Positions 50,757 to 59,657 of a stretch of 64,000 bases of DNA are shown here, in pieces. Position 1 is the stretch's first letter. Each line of letters opens with the position of its first letter. The notes beneath the pieces were generated by a model, which was not told where the DNA came from, did no database searches, and was given only the letters and a program-made list of their open reading frames with translations. Origin of the DNA: Bacteroidales bacterium (GTDB taxonomy: Bacteria > Bacteroidota > Bacteroidia > Bacteroidales > VadinHA17); the NCBI GenBank assembly GCA_025454815.1, contig JALONR010000015.1, positions 1 to 64,000 of the forward strand. The letters are read 5' to 3'. The position numbers and the translations under genes were made by a program.

Positions 50757-52928
50757 ATGGTTTGCATGTGCAATACATTAACCGCAGGATTTGAGCTTCA
50801 GCACAGGATATCATTGAGGTCATTTCTGATCATGCCATTGCTTTTAACAATTGCCTGCCCGGGATTTCCTCAGGGCAACAGTATTACAGACAGCCTCTAT
50901 TTGATACTAAGGGAATCAAAACCAAAAGCCGCTTTGCTGAACGCCCTCGCCGCCGAGTACCTGAACATATTCCCACTGAAAGCAGAAGAACTTTCGGAAG
51001 AGGCCCTGGAAGCAGCCAGGAAAGAGAAAAATGACCTCGAAGAGGCTGGAGCATGGCATAACATTGCCTGTGTCAGGATGTCCCTCGGGAGTTATGATAC
51101 CGCCCTTGTCATGCTAGGGAGATCTAAAGAGATATTTAGCAGGCTAAAGAGCGCCGAAGGGCTGCTCCGCGTTGAGAACTCAAGGGCCAATCTTTGCTTT
51201 CTGCAGGGGCAACTGGATGATGCACTTGAGAAATACAACAGTAACCTGGCGGGCGCCCTGAAGGAAAACCTTCCTGCCATCCGGACCACTGCCCTGGCAA
51301 ATATTGGCCGCATTAACTGGCTAAAGGGGAAATATGATACTGCGCTGCAATGGTATAATGATGCCCTGGTAATGGCAGATTCGCTGAGAAACCAGTTCAT
51401 GAGGGGGATGATTAACCTTCTTGCCGGCATTGCTTACCAGGACATGGGTTACTATGAACTTGCGGCCGCAAGGATCCTTCTGGCCGGGGAGATTTTTGAA
51501 AAAATGAATTACCTGTCGAAACTGCCTTACACATATAACTACCTCGGATCAGTATACTTTGAGCTCCAGGAAAATGAAATGGCGCTTGAGAGCTACAGGA
51601 AAGCCCTTGAGCGCTTTAAAATAAATGGAGATGAATGGGGTACGGCATTAACATACAGGTATTTGGGAAGATCATTCCGGAGATTGCAATTGCCTGATTC
51701 GGCCTTGCGTTACTTCCGGGCCTCCCTGCAGCTTGCAAATAATCTCAAAGACAGAAGCGGGGAGCTCTATTCAAGGCGTTTCCTGGCCGAGGTAATTCTT
51801 GAGCAGGGCAGGCTTGACAGCGCAAGGCTGTTGTTTAATGAAAACATCGACAAGTCAGTCATGGCCGGAAATATCCGTGAAAAGGCCAATAACCTGTATG
51901 ATCTCGGCCTGTTGTATGTCAGAGAAAAAAAACTCCCTGATGCAATCAGGTTTCTGAATGATGCAGCGGCAATTGCCGACTCGCTTGATCTGTTCTATGA
52001 AAATATGCTCATAAACAAACAGCTCTCCGAGACATACGAGCAGATGAATGATCCACAGATGGCGCTTGCACACTATAAGGTCTACAAATCACTCAGCGAT
52101 ACAATTTTTACTGCTGAAAAGCGAAAGAATATCGACGAGCTTCAGCTCAGGTACGAAACTGAAAAAAAGAACAGTGAGATCAGCGGACTGAAAATGGAAC
52201 AGAAAGTGCAGGCAGAGTATCTCAGGACACAACGCATTCTTGGTTATTCCCTTGCGGTTGTGCTGATCCTGGTGATTGCCACCACCCTGATCCTTTGGCA
52301 CAGCTACAAACAGAAGAAGAAAGCAGACCATGAAAAGGAGATACTGCTGAAAGAGATCCATCACAGAGTCAAGAACAACCTCCAGACAATCTCAAGCCTT
52401 CTCAGCCTGCAGTCGCATAATATTGCCGATCAGGTTGTGAAGGATGCTGTGAAGGAGAGCCAGGACCGTGTCAAATCAATGGCACTGATACATCAGATGC
52501 TTTACCAGCAGGAGAAGCTCTCCATGATAGATTTCGGCCAGTACCTTCATCAGCTCGCAGACAGCATTGCCTCAGGCTATGGCCGGCCGGAAGGCATTAT
52601 TAGCTGCACAGTGGACTGTGACAACGTTGAACTCGATATAGACACTGCCATTCCACTGGGTCTTATTGCAAATGAACTCATTGTCAATGCATATAAATAT
52701 GCTTTCAAACCTGCTGAAACGGGAGAACTCAATGTCGCACTCACCAGAGTTGGCAGTCATAAATTTACATTCAGTGTCAGGGATAACGGCAGGGGAATGC
52801 CGGATAACTTCCGGATTGACAGGACTGAAACGCTTGGCCTCAGACTTGTAGCACTCCTTGCCAGGCAACTCAGGGGAGAAGTCAGCTGCATAAATAATAA
52901 CGGAACTGAATTCAGGATCACGTTCTGA
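50757..52928 (+). CDS. TPR-sensor histidine kinase (HisKA_2 type)
   Basis: About 723 residues. A basic stretch and hydrophobic segment near the N-terminus (RISLRSFLIMPLLLTIAC) act as signal or anchor; residues about 50-450 form TPR units (ANIGRINWLKGKYDTALQWY; YNYLGSVYFELQENEMALES), a sensor of periplasmic location. A membrane helix (YSLAVVLILVIATTLILW) and short coiled coil follow, then HisKA_2: EIHHRVKNNLQTISSLLSLQ with the phosphorylatable His at about 535, then a HATPase domain (IPLGLIANELIVNAYKYAF, FSVRDNGRGMP). It pairs with the LytTR regulator 93 bp downstream. ATG 50757 is chosen over TTG 50724; ATG 50766 is also possible. Confidence 0.85.
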   Translation: MVCMCNTLTAGFELQHRISLRSFLIMPLLLTIACPGFPQGNSITDSLYLILRESKPKAALLNALAAEYLNIFPLKAEELSEEALEAARKEKNDLEEAGAWHNIACVRMSLGSYDTALVMLGRSKEIFSRLKSAEGLLRVENSRANLCFLQGQLDDALEKYNSNLAGALKENLPAIRTTALANIGRINWLKGKYDTALQWYNDALVMADSLRNQFMRGMINLLAGIAYQDMGYYELAAARILLAGEIFEKMNYLSKLPYTYNYLGSVYFELQENEMALESYRKALERFKINGDEWGTALTYRYLGRSFRRLQLPDSALRYFRASLQLANNLKDRSGELYSRRFLAEVILEQGRLDSARLLFNENIDKSVMAGNIREKANNLYDLGLLYVREKKLPDAIRFLNDAAAIADSLDLFYENMLINKQLSETYEQMNDPQMALAHYKVYKSLSDTIFTAEKRKNIDELQLRYETEKKNSEISGLKMEQKVQAEYLRTQRILGYSLAVVLILVIATTLILWHSYKQKKKADHEKEILLKEIHHRVKNNLQTISSLLSLQSHNIADQVVKDAVKESQDRVKSMALIHQMLYQQEKLSMIDFGQYLHQLADSIASGYGRPEGIISCTVDCDNVELDIDTAIPLGLIANELIVNAYKYAFKPAETGELNVALTRVGSHKFTFSVRDNGRGMPDNFRIDRTETLGLRLVALLARQLRGEVSCINNNGTEFRITF

Positions 52929-52954
52929 AAGTATGGTCATATGATCTATACTCT

Positions 52955-52962
52955 TAATTTTG
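52955..52962 (+). promoter_or_regulatory. -7 promoter element of the LytTR regulator
   Basis: TAATTTTG, exact consensus, 60 bp before ATG 53022, allowing expression independent of the kinase gene. Confidence 0.5.
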
Positions 52963-53021
52963 CAGAATATGAGGTGTTAGTGAGCAATGTGTTTTTCCCG
53001 CTGGAGTAGATATTCCTGATC

Positions 53022-53774
53022 ATGGAGGCTTCAGGTGACATAAGGATACTGGTTGTGGAAGATGAGCTTATCATCGCCGAGGATATCCGTACCAAGCTCA
53101 CCAGTCTGGGCTATCATGTAACCGGGATGGTCATGACTGCTGATGAGGCCGAACAATCAATGACCACTGACAAACCCGATCTCATCATGCTTGATATATT
53201 GCTTAAAGGCAAAAGGGACGGTATTGATCTTGCTCGCGTGATTAGGGATCATTACAGGATACCCTTTATTTTCCTGACATCGCATGCCGACAGGGACACT
53301 ATTGAGAGAGCCAGTAAGATGACCCCGGATGGGTATCTTCTTAAACCATTCTCTGACAAGGACCTTTTTGCTGCCATCGAAGTGGCAGTATTCAGGAAAA
53401 GTACTATTAAGGAACCTTCGGATGATGCTTCCAGGGAATCACCAAATGAGGTGCTGAACGATTGTATTTTCATAAGGAAGGATTACCTTCTAGTCAAGAT
53501 AAAATTCAATGATCTTTTATGGATAAAGGCTGAAGGAAACTACCTTGAATTATTCTGCAACAGCGGTAAAAAGCACCTGATAAGATCAACACTGAAAGAT
53601 TTTCTGAACAAACTTCCCGGATCTGTTTTTCTGCAGATCCATAAATCATACGTTGTCAATATAAAACATATTGAGGCAATCGAATACAGCCACATAATCA
53701 TCGGGAATGAAAAGCTTCCCATCGGACGCCTGTTTACAGACAATATCAGGGAAGTCCTCAATATAGATTTCTAG
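53022..53774 (+). CDS. Response regulator, REC + LytTR DNA-binding domain
   Basis: 250 residues. REC domain 1-125 with acidic pocket VVEDE (13-15), phosphoacceptor D58 (LIMLDIL), FLTSHAD and LKPF (Lys). LytTR domain from about 150: IFIRKDYLLVKIKFNDLLWI, EGNYLELFC, LPGSVFLQIHKSYVVN, IGNEKLPIGR. It binds direct-repeat DNA and regulates transcription when phosphorylated by the kinase encoded upstream. The OmpA-type gene cluster that follows is its most obvious candidate target (inference). Confidence 0.92.
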   Translation: MEASGDIRILVVEDELIIAEDIRTKLTSLGYHVTGMVMTADEAEQSMTTDKPDLIMLDILLKGKRDGIDLARVIRDHYRIPFIFLTSHADRDTIERASKMTPDGYLLKPFSDKDLFAAIEVAVFRKSTIKEPSDDASRESPNEVLNDCIFIRKDYLLVKIKFNDLLWIKAEGNYLELFCNSGKKHLIRSTLKDFLNKLPGSVFLQIHKSYVVNIKHIEAIEYSHIIIGNEKLPIGRLFTDNIREVLNIDF

Positions 53775-53850
53775 TACCCTTCGTTTAGTTTGCTCATTCA
53801 TCACTGCGCTGAAGCAGTTCGTCACGGCAGCCTGCGGTTCATCACATTTT

Positions 53851-53882
53851 TTTGACTTCTATGTCACTGATATTTAACTTTA
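53851..53882 (+). promoter_or_regulatory. Promoter of the second OmpA-type gene
   Basis: TTTG (53851-53854), 20-bp spacer, TAACTTTA (53875-53882), one mismatch to TAnnTTTG. Transcript start near 53889, 21 nt before the ATG. Confidence 0.55.
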
Positions 53883-53909
53883 TACATAGAATCAAAATCG
53901 ATACAGACC

Positions 53910-55196
53910 ATGAAAAGGGTATTTCTTATGATGTTTCTTGTTGCGCCGCTAACCTTTATTGATGCGCAAATCAAGATTGATCTGAAGGGGAAAGTGGTCA
54001 GGGAAACAGACCGAAGGGCTAATCAGAAGACTGATCAGGCAATTGACAAAGCTTTTGACAAAGTTGAAGAGGGAATTGTTTCAGCTTTCAGGAAAAAGGA
54101 AACCGGCAACCGGACAGATAATACAGATACACTGAAAAACAACGGGGCTGCCACCGATCATTCACCTGCTGAAGCAGCACAAAGCCAGGTGACAGATCCG
54201 GGTCCCGTTCAGGAAAAACCTGACCTGGTATGGGCAAAATTTGATTTTGTGCCTGGAGACAAGGTCTTTTTTGAAGATAATCATGAGAATGAAGAGAACG
54301 GCGAGTTTCCTGCCCGTTGGGACCTTGTCCGTGGCGGAGGAATCGAAAATGCCGTGTTTGATAACCAAAAAGTCATTTATTTCAGGTCAGGGGATGCATT
54401 GATAGTCCCTTACCTGAAAAATCCCCAAGCTGATTATCTCCCTGACGTTTTTACTCTCGAATTCGATGCATGGTTTGAAGCAAAGGAATATTGCTATTAC
54501 AGCCTTAAACTTTTTGATGAAAAGAACCAGCCGTCTACATGCAATCTAATAACAATCCAGGCAAATGCGGTTTATTATAAAGGTTCAGGCGGCTCAATAT
54601 ATCCGGGAGAAAAATACGATGATAATCTCCAGAAGAGCTACTGGAGGCATATTTCACTGGCTTTTAATACAAGAGCTCTTAAAATATATCTCGATGACAC
54701 CAGGCTGGTCAACATTCCGAACATGGGGTGTAATCCGACCGGTGTGACAATTGGTGTACCCTCCTTTAATTCTGCTGGCACAAAGGGAATAAACCGCTTT
54801 ATTAAGAACATTAGAATTGCAGAGGGTGGAGTGAAACTTTACGACAGGCTTTTACAGGACGGGAAAATCATTGCCAGCGGGATAAGATTTGATGTGAACA
54901 GGGCAACCCTGAGACCTGAGTCGATGGGTGTCATCAATACAATTTGCCAGCTGATGAATGAACATCCCGAATTAAGATTAAGTGTAGAAGGACATACCGA
55001 CAGCGACGGGGATGAAGTCTTTAACCAGGGCCTCTCCGAACAGCGTGCCGAAACCGTTGTCAGAACCCTTGCACAGATGGGTATTGACGGCAGCCGCCTG
55101 ACTGTCAGGGGGTGGGGTGAGAGCAGACCCTTCAGTGACAACTCAACTCCTGAAGGAAAAGCTAACAACAGGAGAGTTGAGTTTGTGAAGATGTAA
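53910..55196 (+). CDS. OmpA-family protein, paralogue of the 26-kb gene
   Basis: 428 residues. Signal peptide MKRVFLMMFLVAPLTFIDAQ, then IKIDLKGKVVRETDRRANQK and DQAIDKAFDKVEEGIV, matching the 438-residue protein at 26308-27624; linker; beta-sandwich-like middle starting FDFVPGDKVFFEDNHENEE (concanavalin/LamG-like, EFDAWFEAKEYCYYSLKLF); OmpA domain (RFDVNRATLRPESMGVI, VEGHTDSDG, LSEQRAETVVRTL, NNRRVEFVKM). It likely links the outer membrane or a surface partner to peptidoglycan. First of a three-gene run. Confidence 0.75.
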   Translation: MKRVFLMMFLVAPLTFIDAQIKIDLKGKVVRETDRRANQKTDQAIDKAFDKVEEGIVSAFRKKETGNRTDNTDTLKNNGAATDHSPAEAAQSQVTDPGPVQEKPDLVWAKFDFVPGDKVFFEDNHENEENGEFPARWDLVRGGGIENAVFDNQKVIYFRSGDALIVPYLKNPQADYLPDVFTLEFDAWFEAKEYCYYSLKLFDEKNQPSTCNLITIQANAVYYKGSGGSIYPGEKYDDNLQKSYWRHISLAFNTRALKIYLDDTRLVNIPNMGCNPTGVTIGVPSFNSAGTKGINRFIKNIRIAEGGVKLYDRLLQDGKIIASGIRFDVNRATLRPESMGVINTICQLMNEHPELRLSVEGHTDSDGDEVFNQGLSEQRAETVVRTLAQMGIDGSRLTVRGWGESRPFSDNSTPEGKANNRRVEFVKM

Positions 55197-55212
55197 AACA
55201 GTTGCCAGGCTA

Positions 55213-57072
55213 ATGAAACCATCAGGAAACAGTTGCAGCAGCAGCTTGATTATTCCGGCACTGGCTTTTATGCTTTTGTCATGTGCTGCTTTTCCCCAGC
55301 CTTCAGGATGTGATGGCTGCAGTCGCTCGGCTATACTGGCCAGCACGCTGCTTAATGATCCCATGAAGCTGGTTTCTCCCGATGCATTCCGCCCGTCAGT
55401 TTTCTCACGGGTAGCAGAACTGGCAACCACACCCTGCTTTCATCTGAGCGGATCAGAGGCAGACAGCTACTCACAGAACCTGAGGGCCGCCGGTTCTGTT
55501 ACCGGTTACGGATCTGAACGCAGAATTGCTGAGTATTCATTTGAATCAGAGCTTGTTTCGGGGCTGAACGAGACCAGTCCTGACGGCCGGTCTGTGAGAT
55601 CAAAATGGACTGTTTCTCTATGGTTTGAGGGGAGCCAGCGCGAGTTGGTACACAGCTGGCAGACCCTGGGTACACAGGAAAAAAGAGCCTCATCACCCAC
55701 TGAACGCAATACAGGAACGACTTTTTCAGGACACGGAAATATGATGTCAAAACAGTTCAGTGATGATCAGAGCATTACTGAGATCATTGGACGTTTTGAA
55801 AAAAGACCGGTGGAATGCACGATTACACCTGAATATGAATGGTTGGGTAACGGTGAGTGGATGGAAATAGAAATTTCGTATTTCAAGGACTCATACGGTC
55901 AGAAATCGCGCGAGTTTAACCGCATCATAGTGCGCGCCGACAACGGAGAGATAACAAACGGTGACGAATGTGATGTTGGCCCCGGCTACAAGGTCTTTGA
56001 AGTAAGTAAGGAAGGTATTGTCAGGGCACGTTACCGGGCCCCCGATGGTGGCAGTGACAACTATGAAACTATTACAGTATATAATACATGTGAGGTGCTC
56101 CCGAAATATAAAGTACCATACAGCAAGACCGGAATTAATGATAAGATTGCCGAAAAACGCATAGAAATAAGCAACTATGATGCGGTGCTCAATCTTACAG
56201 CCACAAAACACAAGGATCTTATGACCTCTTCCGAAGGCAGTAATCAGACCGAAGCCGGAAAGGATTGCCGTAACTCGTTTTCATCACACAAGGAATTTTT
56301 AGAGGAATATAGTGTTGCAGTGAGGATAACCCTGGAGGGGACTGTCCTCAACAACGTTACAATGAAACCAAATCCGATGGTAAGTCAGACTGTTATCGGG
56401 TTTTCCCCGGTAAAAGCTGATATTACATCATTCAACTACAGTCTCCGCGAATCTTCTTTTTCGCGTCAGGAATTAACAGGATCGGACTGCCTGAACAGCG
56501 GGTCGGAGGGAAGCCGTAATCGCACAAGGTCTGCTATCGGAACGCCCTCGGTAAGATTGGTGCCTGTGCCAAACAGTATTGCAGTCAGCTTTGATCCCCA
56601 AACTGGTAAAGCCCTGAAAATAAGGTTTCCGGACATAGGCATTGAGTTCAGTTACAACGAGACTGAAGAAAGCCGGTCGCGATGGTGGCCATCAGATTCA
56701 CCTGCTTCATTCCACACAAATAGTAAAGAGAATGGGACCTCAATAGGAATAAGACCTGTAGGAGATCCGGTTCCCGATCCTTATCCATTGGAAATTAATT
56801 ACAGCCCTGTGCTGGATTCAATTGCCGCCATGAAGGAGAAGCTCAGGGGGACCATGGGAGAGAAGTTATTGTCAATGATCCCTGAACCTGAAAAAAACAT
56901 GCAGAATGCAAAAGAATCCTCGAAGATTAAACCTGACCAGCTGGTTACAAAAGGAGATGGCAGAACCAGCTTCGGCGGCGAGGGGAAGAAATCAACCGAA
57001 AAGAAACTGGATGGAGGCAGTGAGAGAGAGGATCTATCTTTCTCGTGGCAGCTTACGCTGAAAAGGAAATGA
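55213..57072 (+). CDS. Secreted 619-residue protein of unknown function
   Basis: Signal peptide (LIIPALAFMLLSCAAFPQ; a Cys at LLSC could be a lipobox). The mature chain is beta-rich, with Cys pairs (GCDGCSRSA, ITNGDECDVG, VYNTCEV) and Ig-like segments (EYEWLGNGEWMEIEISYF, KEGIVRARYRAPDGGSDNYE). The C-terminus is Lys/Ser/Gly-rich and ends LSFSWQLTLKRK. No domain is recognised. It begins 16 bp after the OmpA-type gene and ends 20 bp before the PD40 gene, so it belongs to one unit with them. It resembles the 798-residue protein of the first cluster in general make-up, though not obviously in sequence. Confidence 0.55.
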   Translation: MKPSGNSCSSSLIIPALAFMLLSCAAFPQPSGCDGCSRSAILASTLLNDPMKLVSPDAFRPSVFSRVAELATTPCFHLSGSEADSYSQNLRAAGSVTGYGSERRIAEYSFESELVSGLNETSPDGRSVRSKWTVSLWFEGSQRELVHSWQTLGTQEKRASSPTERNTGTTFSGHGNMMSKQFSDDQSITEIIGRFEKRPVECTITPEYEWLGNGEWMEIEISYFKDSYGQKSREFNRIIVRADNGEITNGDECDVGPGYKVFEVSKEGIVRARYRAPDGGSDNYETITVYNTCEVLPKYKVPYSKTGINDKIAEKRIEISNYDAVLNLTATKHKDLMTSSEGSNQTEAGKDCRNSFSSHKEFLEEYSVAVRITLEGTVLNNVTMKPNPMVSQTVIGFSPVKADITSFNYSLRESSFSRQELTGSDCLNSGSEGSRNRTRSAIGTPSVRLVPVPNSIAVSFDPQTGKALKIRFPDIGIEFSYNETEESRSRWWPSDSPASFHTNSKENGTSIGIRPVGDPVPDPYPLEINYSPVLDSIAAMKEKLRGTMGEKLLSMIPEPEKNMQNAKESSKIKPDQLVTKGDGRTSFGGEGKKSTEKKLDGGSEREDLSFSWQLTLKRK

Positions 57073-57092
57073 ATTGATTTAATAGCAGCTAA

Positions 57093-58157
57093 ATGATTGA
57101 CCAGATGAAAAATGACTTAAAAAATTCTTCAATAGATGAGACTTGCAGGCTGATGGTATTCAGTATGATCATTTTGTTTTTACCTATACTCGGTTGTGAA
57201 AAGGAGGAAGAACCACCCCTGTCTACTGATGACCTTATTCTGTTCTGGACCGACAGGGACGGCAATGGTGAAATATACTCAATGGACAAAGTGGGGATGA
57301 ACGTTAAGCGACTTACGGACAATACCTCCAATGACTTTAATCCTCAATGGTCACCTGATGGCAGGAAGATTGTCTTTGAATCTGCCAGGGATGGCAACCG
57401 CGAGATTTATGCAATGAACTCAGACGGATCGGGTCAGACCAGACTGACAGAGAACGGCTCACTTGACTGGCTTCCCCAGTGGTCGCCTGACGGAAGTAAA
57501 ATATTGTTTATCAGCAACCGGGATAATCATTACCAGATATATGTATTAAACGGTGACGGAACCGGAATCAGGAACCTGTCGAACTATGGTGAAGTGGATT
57601 TCAATCCAGAGTGGTCGCCTGATGGCCGGAGGATTGCCTTTGAAAGAAGAATAAACTCAAGTATGGAAATATTCACAATGAACAGTGATGGAACTGACCA
57701 GGTCAGGCTAACAAATAACTCAGCAAATGATTATAACCCTAGGTGGTCTCCGGACGGCGGTAAAATTGCCTTCTCGAGCAACAGGGACGGGAATCACGAG
57801 ATTTATGTTATGAATTCAGACGGTACCAGCCAGACGAGGCTGACTGTAACCTCGGATGTTGACGAATCATGGCCACAGTGGTCAACTGATGGCAGAAAGC
57901 TTATGTACACCTACTGGTATCACCCTGGTCCGCTGGCAATATACATCATGGATTCAGATGGAAAAAACAAAAAAATACTCTTCACAGGGTCATTGGATTC
58001 TTTTGACTATCCGCAATGGCTTCCTGGGGGAAACGAAATTGTTCTTGCATGCCTGAAACTTCAGAAATGGAACGTTTTTATCATTGATGTGGATTCAGCG
58101 ACTGATGTCAATCTGACAACGGATAACGGGAACAGCCATCTTTACCAGATCAGGTAG
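57093..58157 (+). CDS. PD40/TolB-like beta-propeller lipoprotein
   Basis: 354 residues. Five to six PD40 blades with the repeated NPQWSPDGRKIVFES, EIYVMNSDGT and QTRLT motifs, as in TolB C-terminal propellers. The lipobox (FLPILGC) suggests an outer-membrane-facing lipoprotein. From the upstream ATG the n-region is long (about 20 residues); ATG 57153 (MVFSMIILFLPILGC) is a shorter alternative. Last gene of the OmpA/secreted/PD40 run. No Tol-Pal genes are near, so it is not TolB itself. Confidence 0.75.
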   Translation: MIDQMKNDLKNSSIDETCRLMVFSMIILFLPILGCEKEEEPPLSTDDLILFWTDRDGNGEIYSMDKVGMNVKRLTDNTSNDFNPQWSPDGRKIVFESARDGNREIYAMNSDGSGQTRLTENGSLDWLPQWSPDGSKILFISNRDNHYQIYVLNGDGTGIRNLSNYGEVDFNPEWSPDGRRIAFERRINSSMEIFTMNSDGTDQVRLTNNSANDYNPRWSPDGGKIAFSSNRDGNHEIYVMNSDGTSQTRLTVTSDVDESWPQWSTDGRKLMYTYWYHPGPLAIYIMDSDGKNKKILFTGSLDSFDYPQWLPGGNEIVLACLKLQKWNVFIIDVDSATDVNLTTDNGNSHLYQIR

Positions 58158-58210
58158 CCATCAGATCTGTTTATCCAGGCCAAGGATTAATTAAATCCTT
58201 TGCAGATAGC

Positions 58211-58527
58211 TCAAGTGTGGAAAGTAAGCTCAGCAATCTTGCGATGCAAGTCGTTGCTGCTCACCGGCTTGGGAAGATAGTCTGTGCAGCCTGCCTCTAT
58301 TGCACGCTTCCGGTCATCAGGGAATGCATATGCCGTCACTGCAACAATGGGCAGGGTGGCAAAGGCCTCTTCAGCCCGCAGCGGAACAGCTCCCAGGCCT
58401 CGGCAGCCGAGGCAGCCGCAGCCGTATCATACATGCCTGAAAGCAGCTTGGTGAAATAGAGCTGGCTGTGCGGATCATCCTCTACGATGAGGATGGTAAT
58501 TCGCTTTGATGATGAAGGGTCCTTCAT
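58211..58527 (-). pseudogene. Decayed single-domain response regulator (deleted and frameshifted)
   Basis: The minus strand from ATG 58527 encodes a REC start (RITILIVEDDPHSQLYFTKL, LLSGMYDT ... AWELFR) and then hits a stop. In another frame the sequence continues as AEEAFATLPIVAVTAYAFPD, AIEAGCTDYLPKPVSSNDL to TGA at 58213-58211. About 30 residues between WELFR and LPIVAVTAY, including the phosphoacceptor aspartate, are missing, and the two halves are in different frames. The start overlaps the DUF362 stop by 4 bp (ATGA), so it was the second gene of that operon. Confidence 0.75.
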
Positions 58528-59639
58528 ATCCTGATCAGTTTGTAAGATAAAGATCCCAGTTTAATCTTCTCCCCGTGGAGGAGCCCCGTGTTCCAGTCGG
58601 TGTTGCCGTGTGCCATCCGGAACTTATCCGCCCCGCGAAGATCATCGTTATTCTCCTTTTCCCTCAAATGCCATGCCGAAGGTGCTTCATTAACCATATC
58701 GGCACATGCCTTGTCAAGCGCGACAGGGTCAGTCGATGCCGCAATGCCTATATCCTCCACAATGGGTATGTCATTGTGCCCCCAGCAGTCGCAATCGGGT
58801 GAGACATCCATAATGAAGTTCACATGCAAGGCCGGCTTGCCCTTCACGGCGGCATAGGCATACTCAGCTATTTTCTTACTGAGTGTATCGCCCTCTGAGC
58901 TCCACTTCACCCTGGCGGCATCAAACTGGCAGACAGCCACGCACTGGCCGCAGCCGGTGCATTTATTGTTGTCTATTTGAGCCTTGCGGTCATCGCCCAG
59001 GTGCACTGCGTCATGAGCACAGTTGATTACGCACATGTTGCATCCGGTGCAGTTCCTGAGATAGATGACAGGCGGGTTGCCGGAATGCTGGAAAAGCTTG
59101 CCCCCTACGGAGGCACAACCCATCCCCAGGTTCTTAAGGGCACCGCCGAAGCCCGTCTGTTCATGTCCCTTGAAATGATTCAGGGAGATGATGATATCCG
59201 CATCGGCAATTGCCGTACCTATCATTGCCTTTCCGGTATAGTCGAGGCCGACCTCTATCTCACGGTAGTCAGTACCCTTGATGCCGTCGCCGATAACCAC
59301 ATGGCATCCTGCGCTCAGCGGGTTATATCCGTTGGAGAATGCTGCCTCAAGGTGATCCGGGGCATTCGAACGTTCGCCGTAGTAAAGCGTGTTGCAGTCG
59401 GTGAGGTAGGGTTTGCCTCCCTTTTCCTTTATCATCGCAGCAACGCGGGCTGCGAAGTTGGGCCTGAGGTATGCGAGATTGCCCGGCTCGCCGAAGTGAA
59501 CCTTGATGGCAGTCATCTTCCGGCTGAAGTCGATCTGTTCAAAACCGGCAGCCTTCACCAGCCTCTCCAGCTTCTTCAGCAGGTTCAGCGATGAGGTTGA
59601 GTGCATGTCGGTGAAATATACTTCAGAAGGTTCCATCAA
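58524..59639 (-). CDS. DUF362 protein with two [4Fe-4S] ferredoxin motifs
   Basis: 371 residues, cytoplasmic. N-terminal DUF362 (KVHFGEPGNLAYLRPNFAAR, YLTDCNTLYYGERSNA, ISLNHFKGHEQTGFGGALKN), then a bacterial ferredoxin pair CTGCNMCVINC and CTGCGQCVAVC, then a second DUF362 part with CDCWGHNDIP. DUF362 proteins are redox proteins of uncertain role. It lies 18 bp downstream of pfkA, so it may share that transcript. The start at 59639 has two adjacent ATGs. Confidence 0.85.
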   Translation of the reverse strand: MMEPSEVYFTDMHSTSSLNLLKKLERLVKAAGFEQIDFSRKMTAIKVHFGEPGNLAYLRPNFAARVAAMIKEKGGKPYLTDCNTLYYGERSNAPDHLEAAFSNGYNPLSAGCHVVIGDGIKGTDYREIEVGLDYTGKAMIGTAIADADIIISLNHFKGHEQTGFGGALKNLGMGCASVGGKLFQHSGNPPVIYLRNCTGCNMCVINCAHDAVHLGDDRKAQIDNNKCTGCGQCVAVCQFDAARVKWSSEGDTLSKKIAEYAYAAVKGKPALHVNFIMDVSPDCDCWGHNDIPIVEDIGIAASTDPVALDKACADMVNEAPSAWHLREKENNDDLRGADKFRMAHGNTDWNTGLLHGEKIKLGSLSYKLIRI

Positions 59640-59657
59640 TCATTAAAACGTTTCTGC

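Noticed and set aside
57093-58157. True TolB of the Tol-Pal system
   Set aside because: Only PD40 blades are present with a lipobox; no TolB N-terminal domain and no tol or pal genes nearby.
58977-59594. 205-codon plus-strand frame over the DUF362 gene
   Set aside because: Antisense to intact ferredoxin motifs; translation has no recognisable domain.
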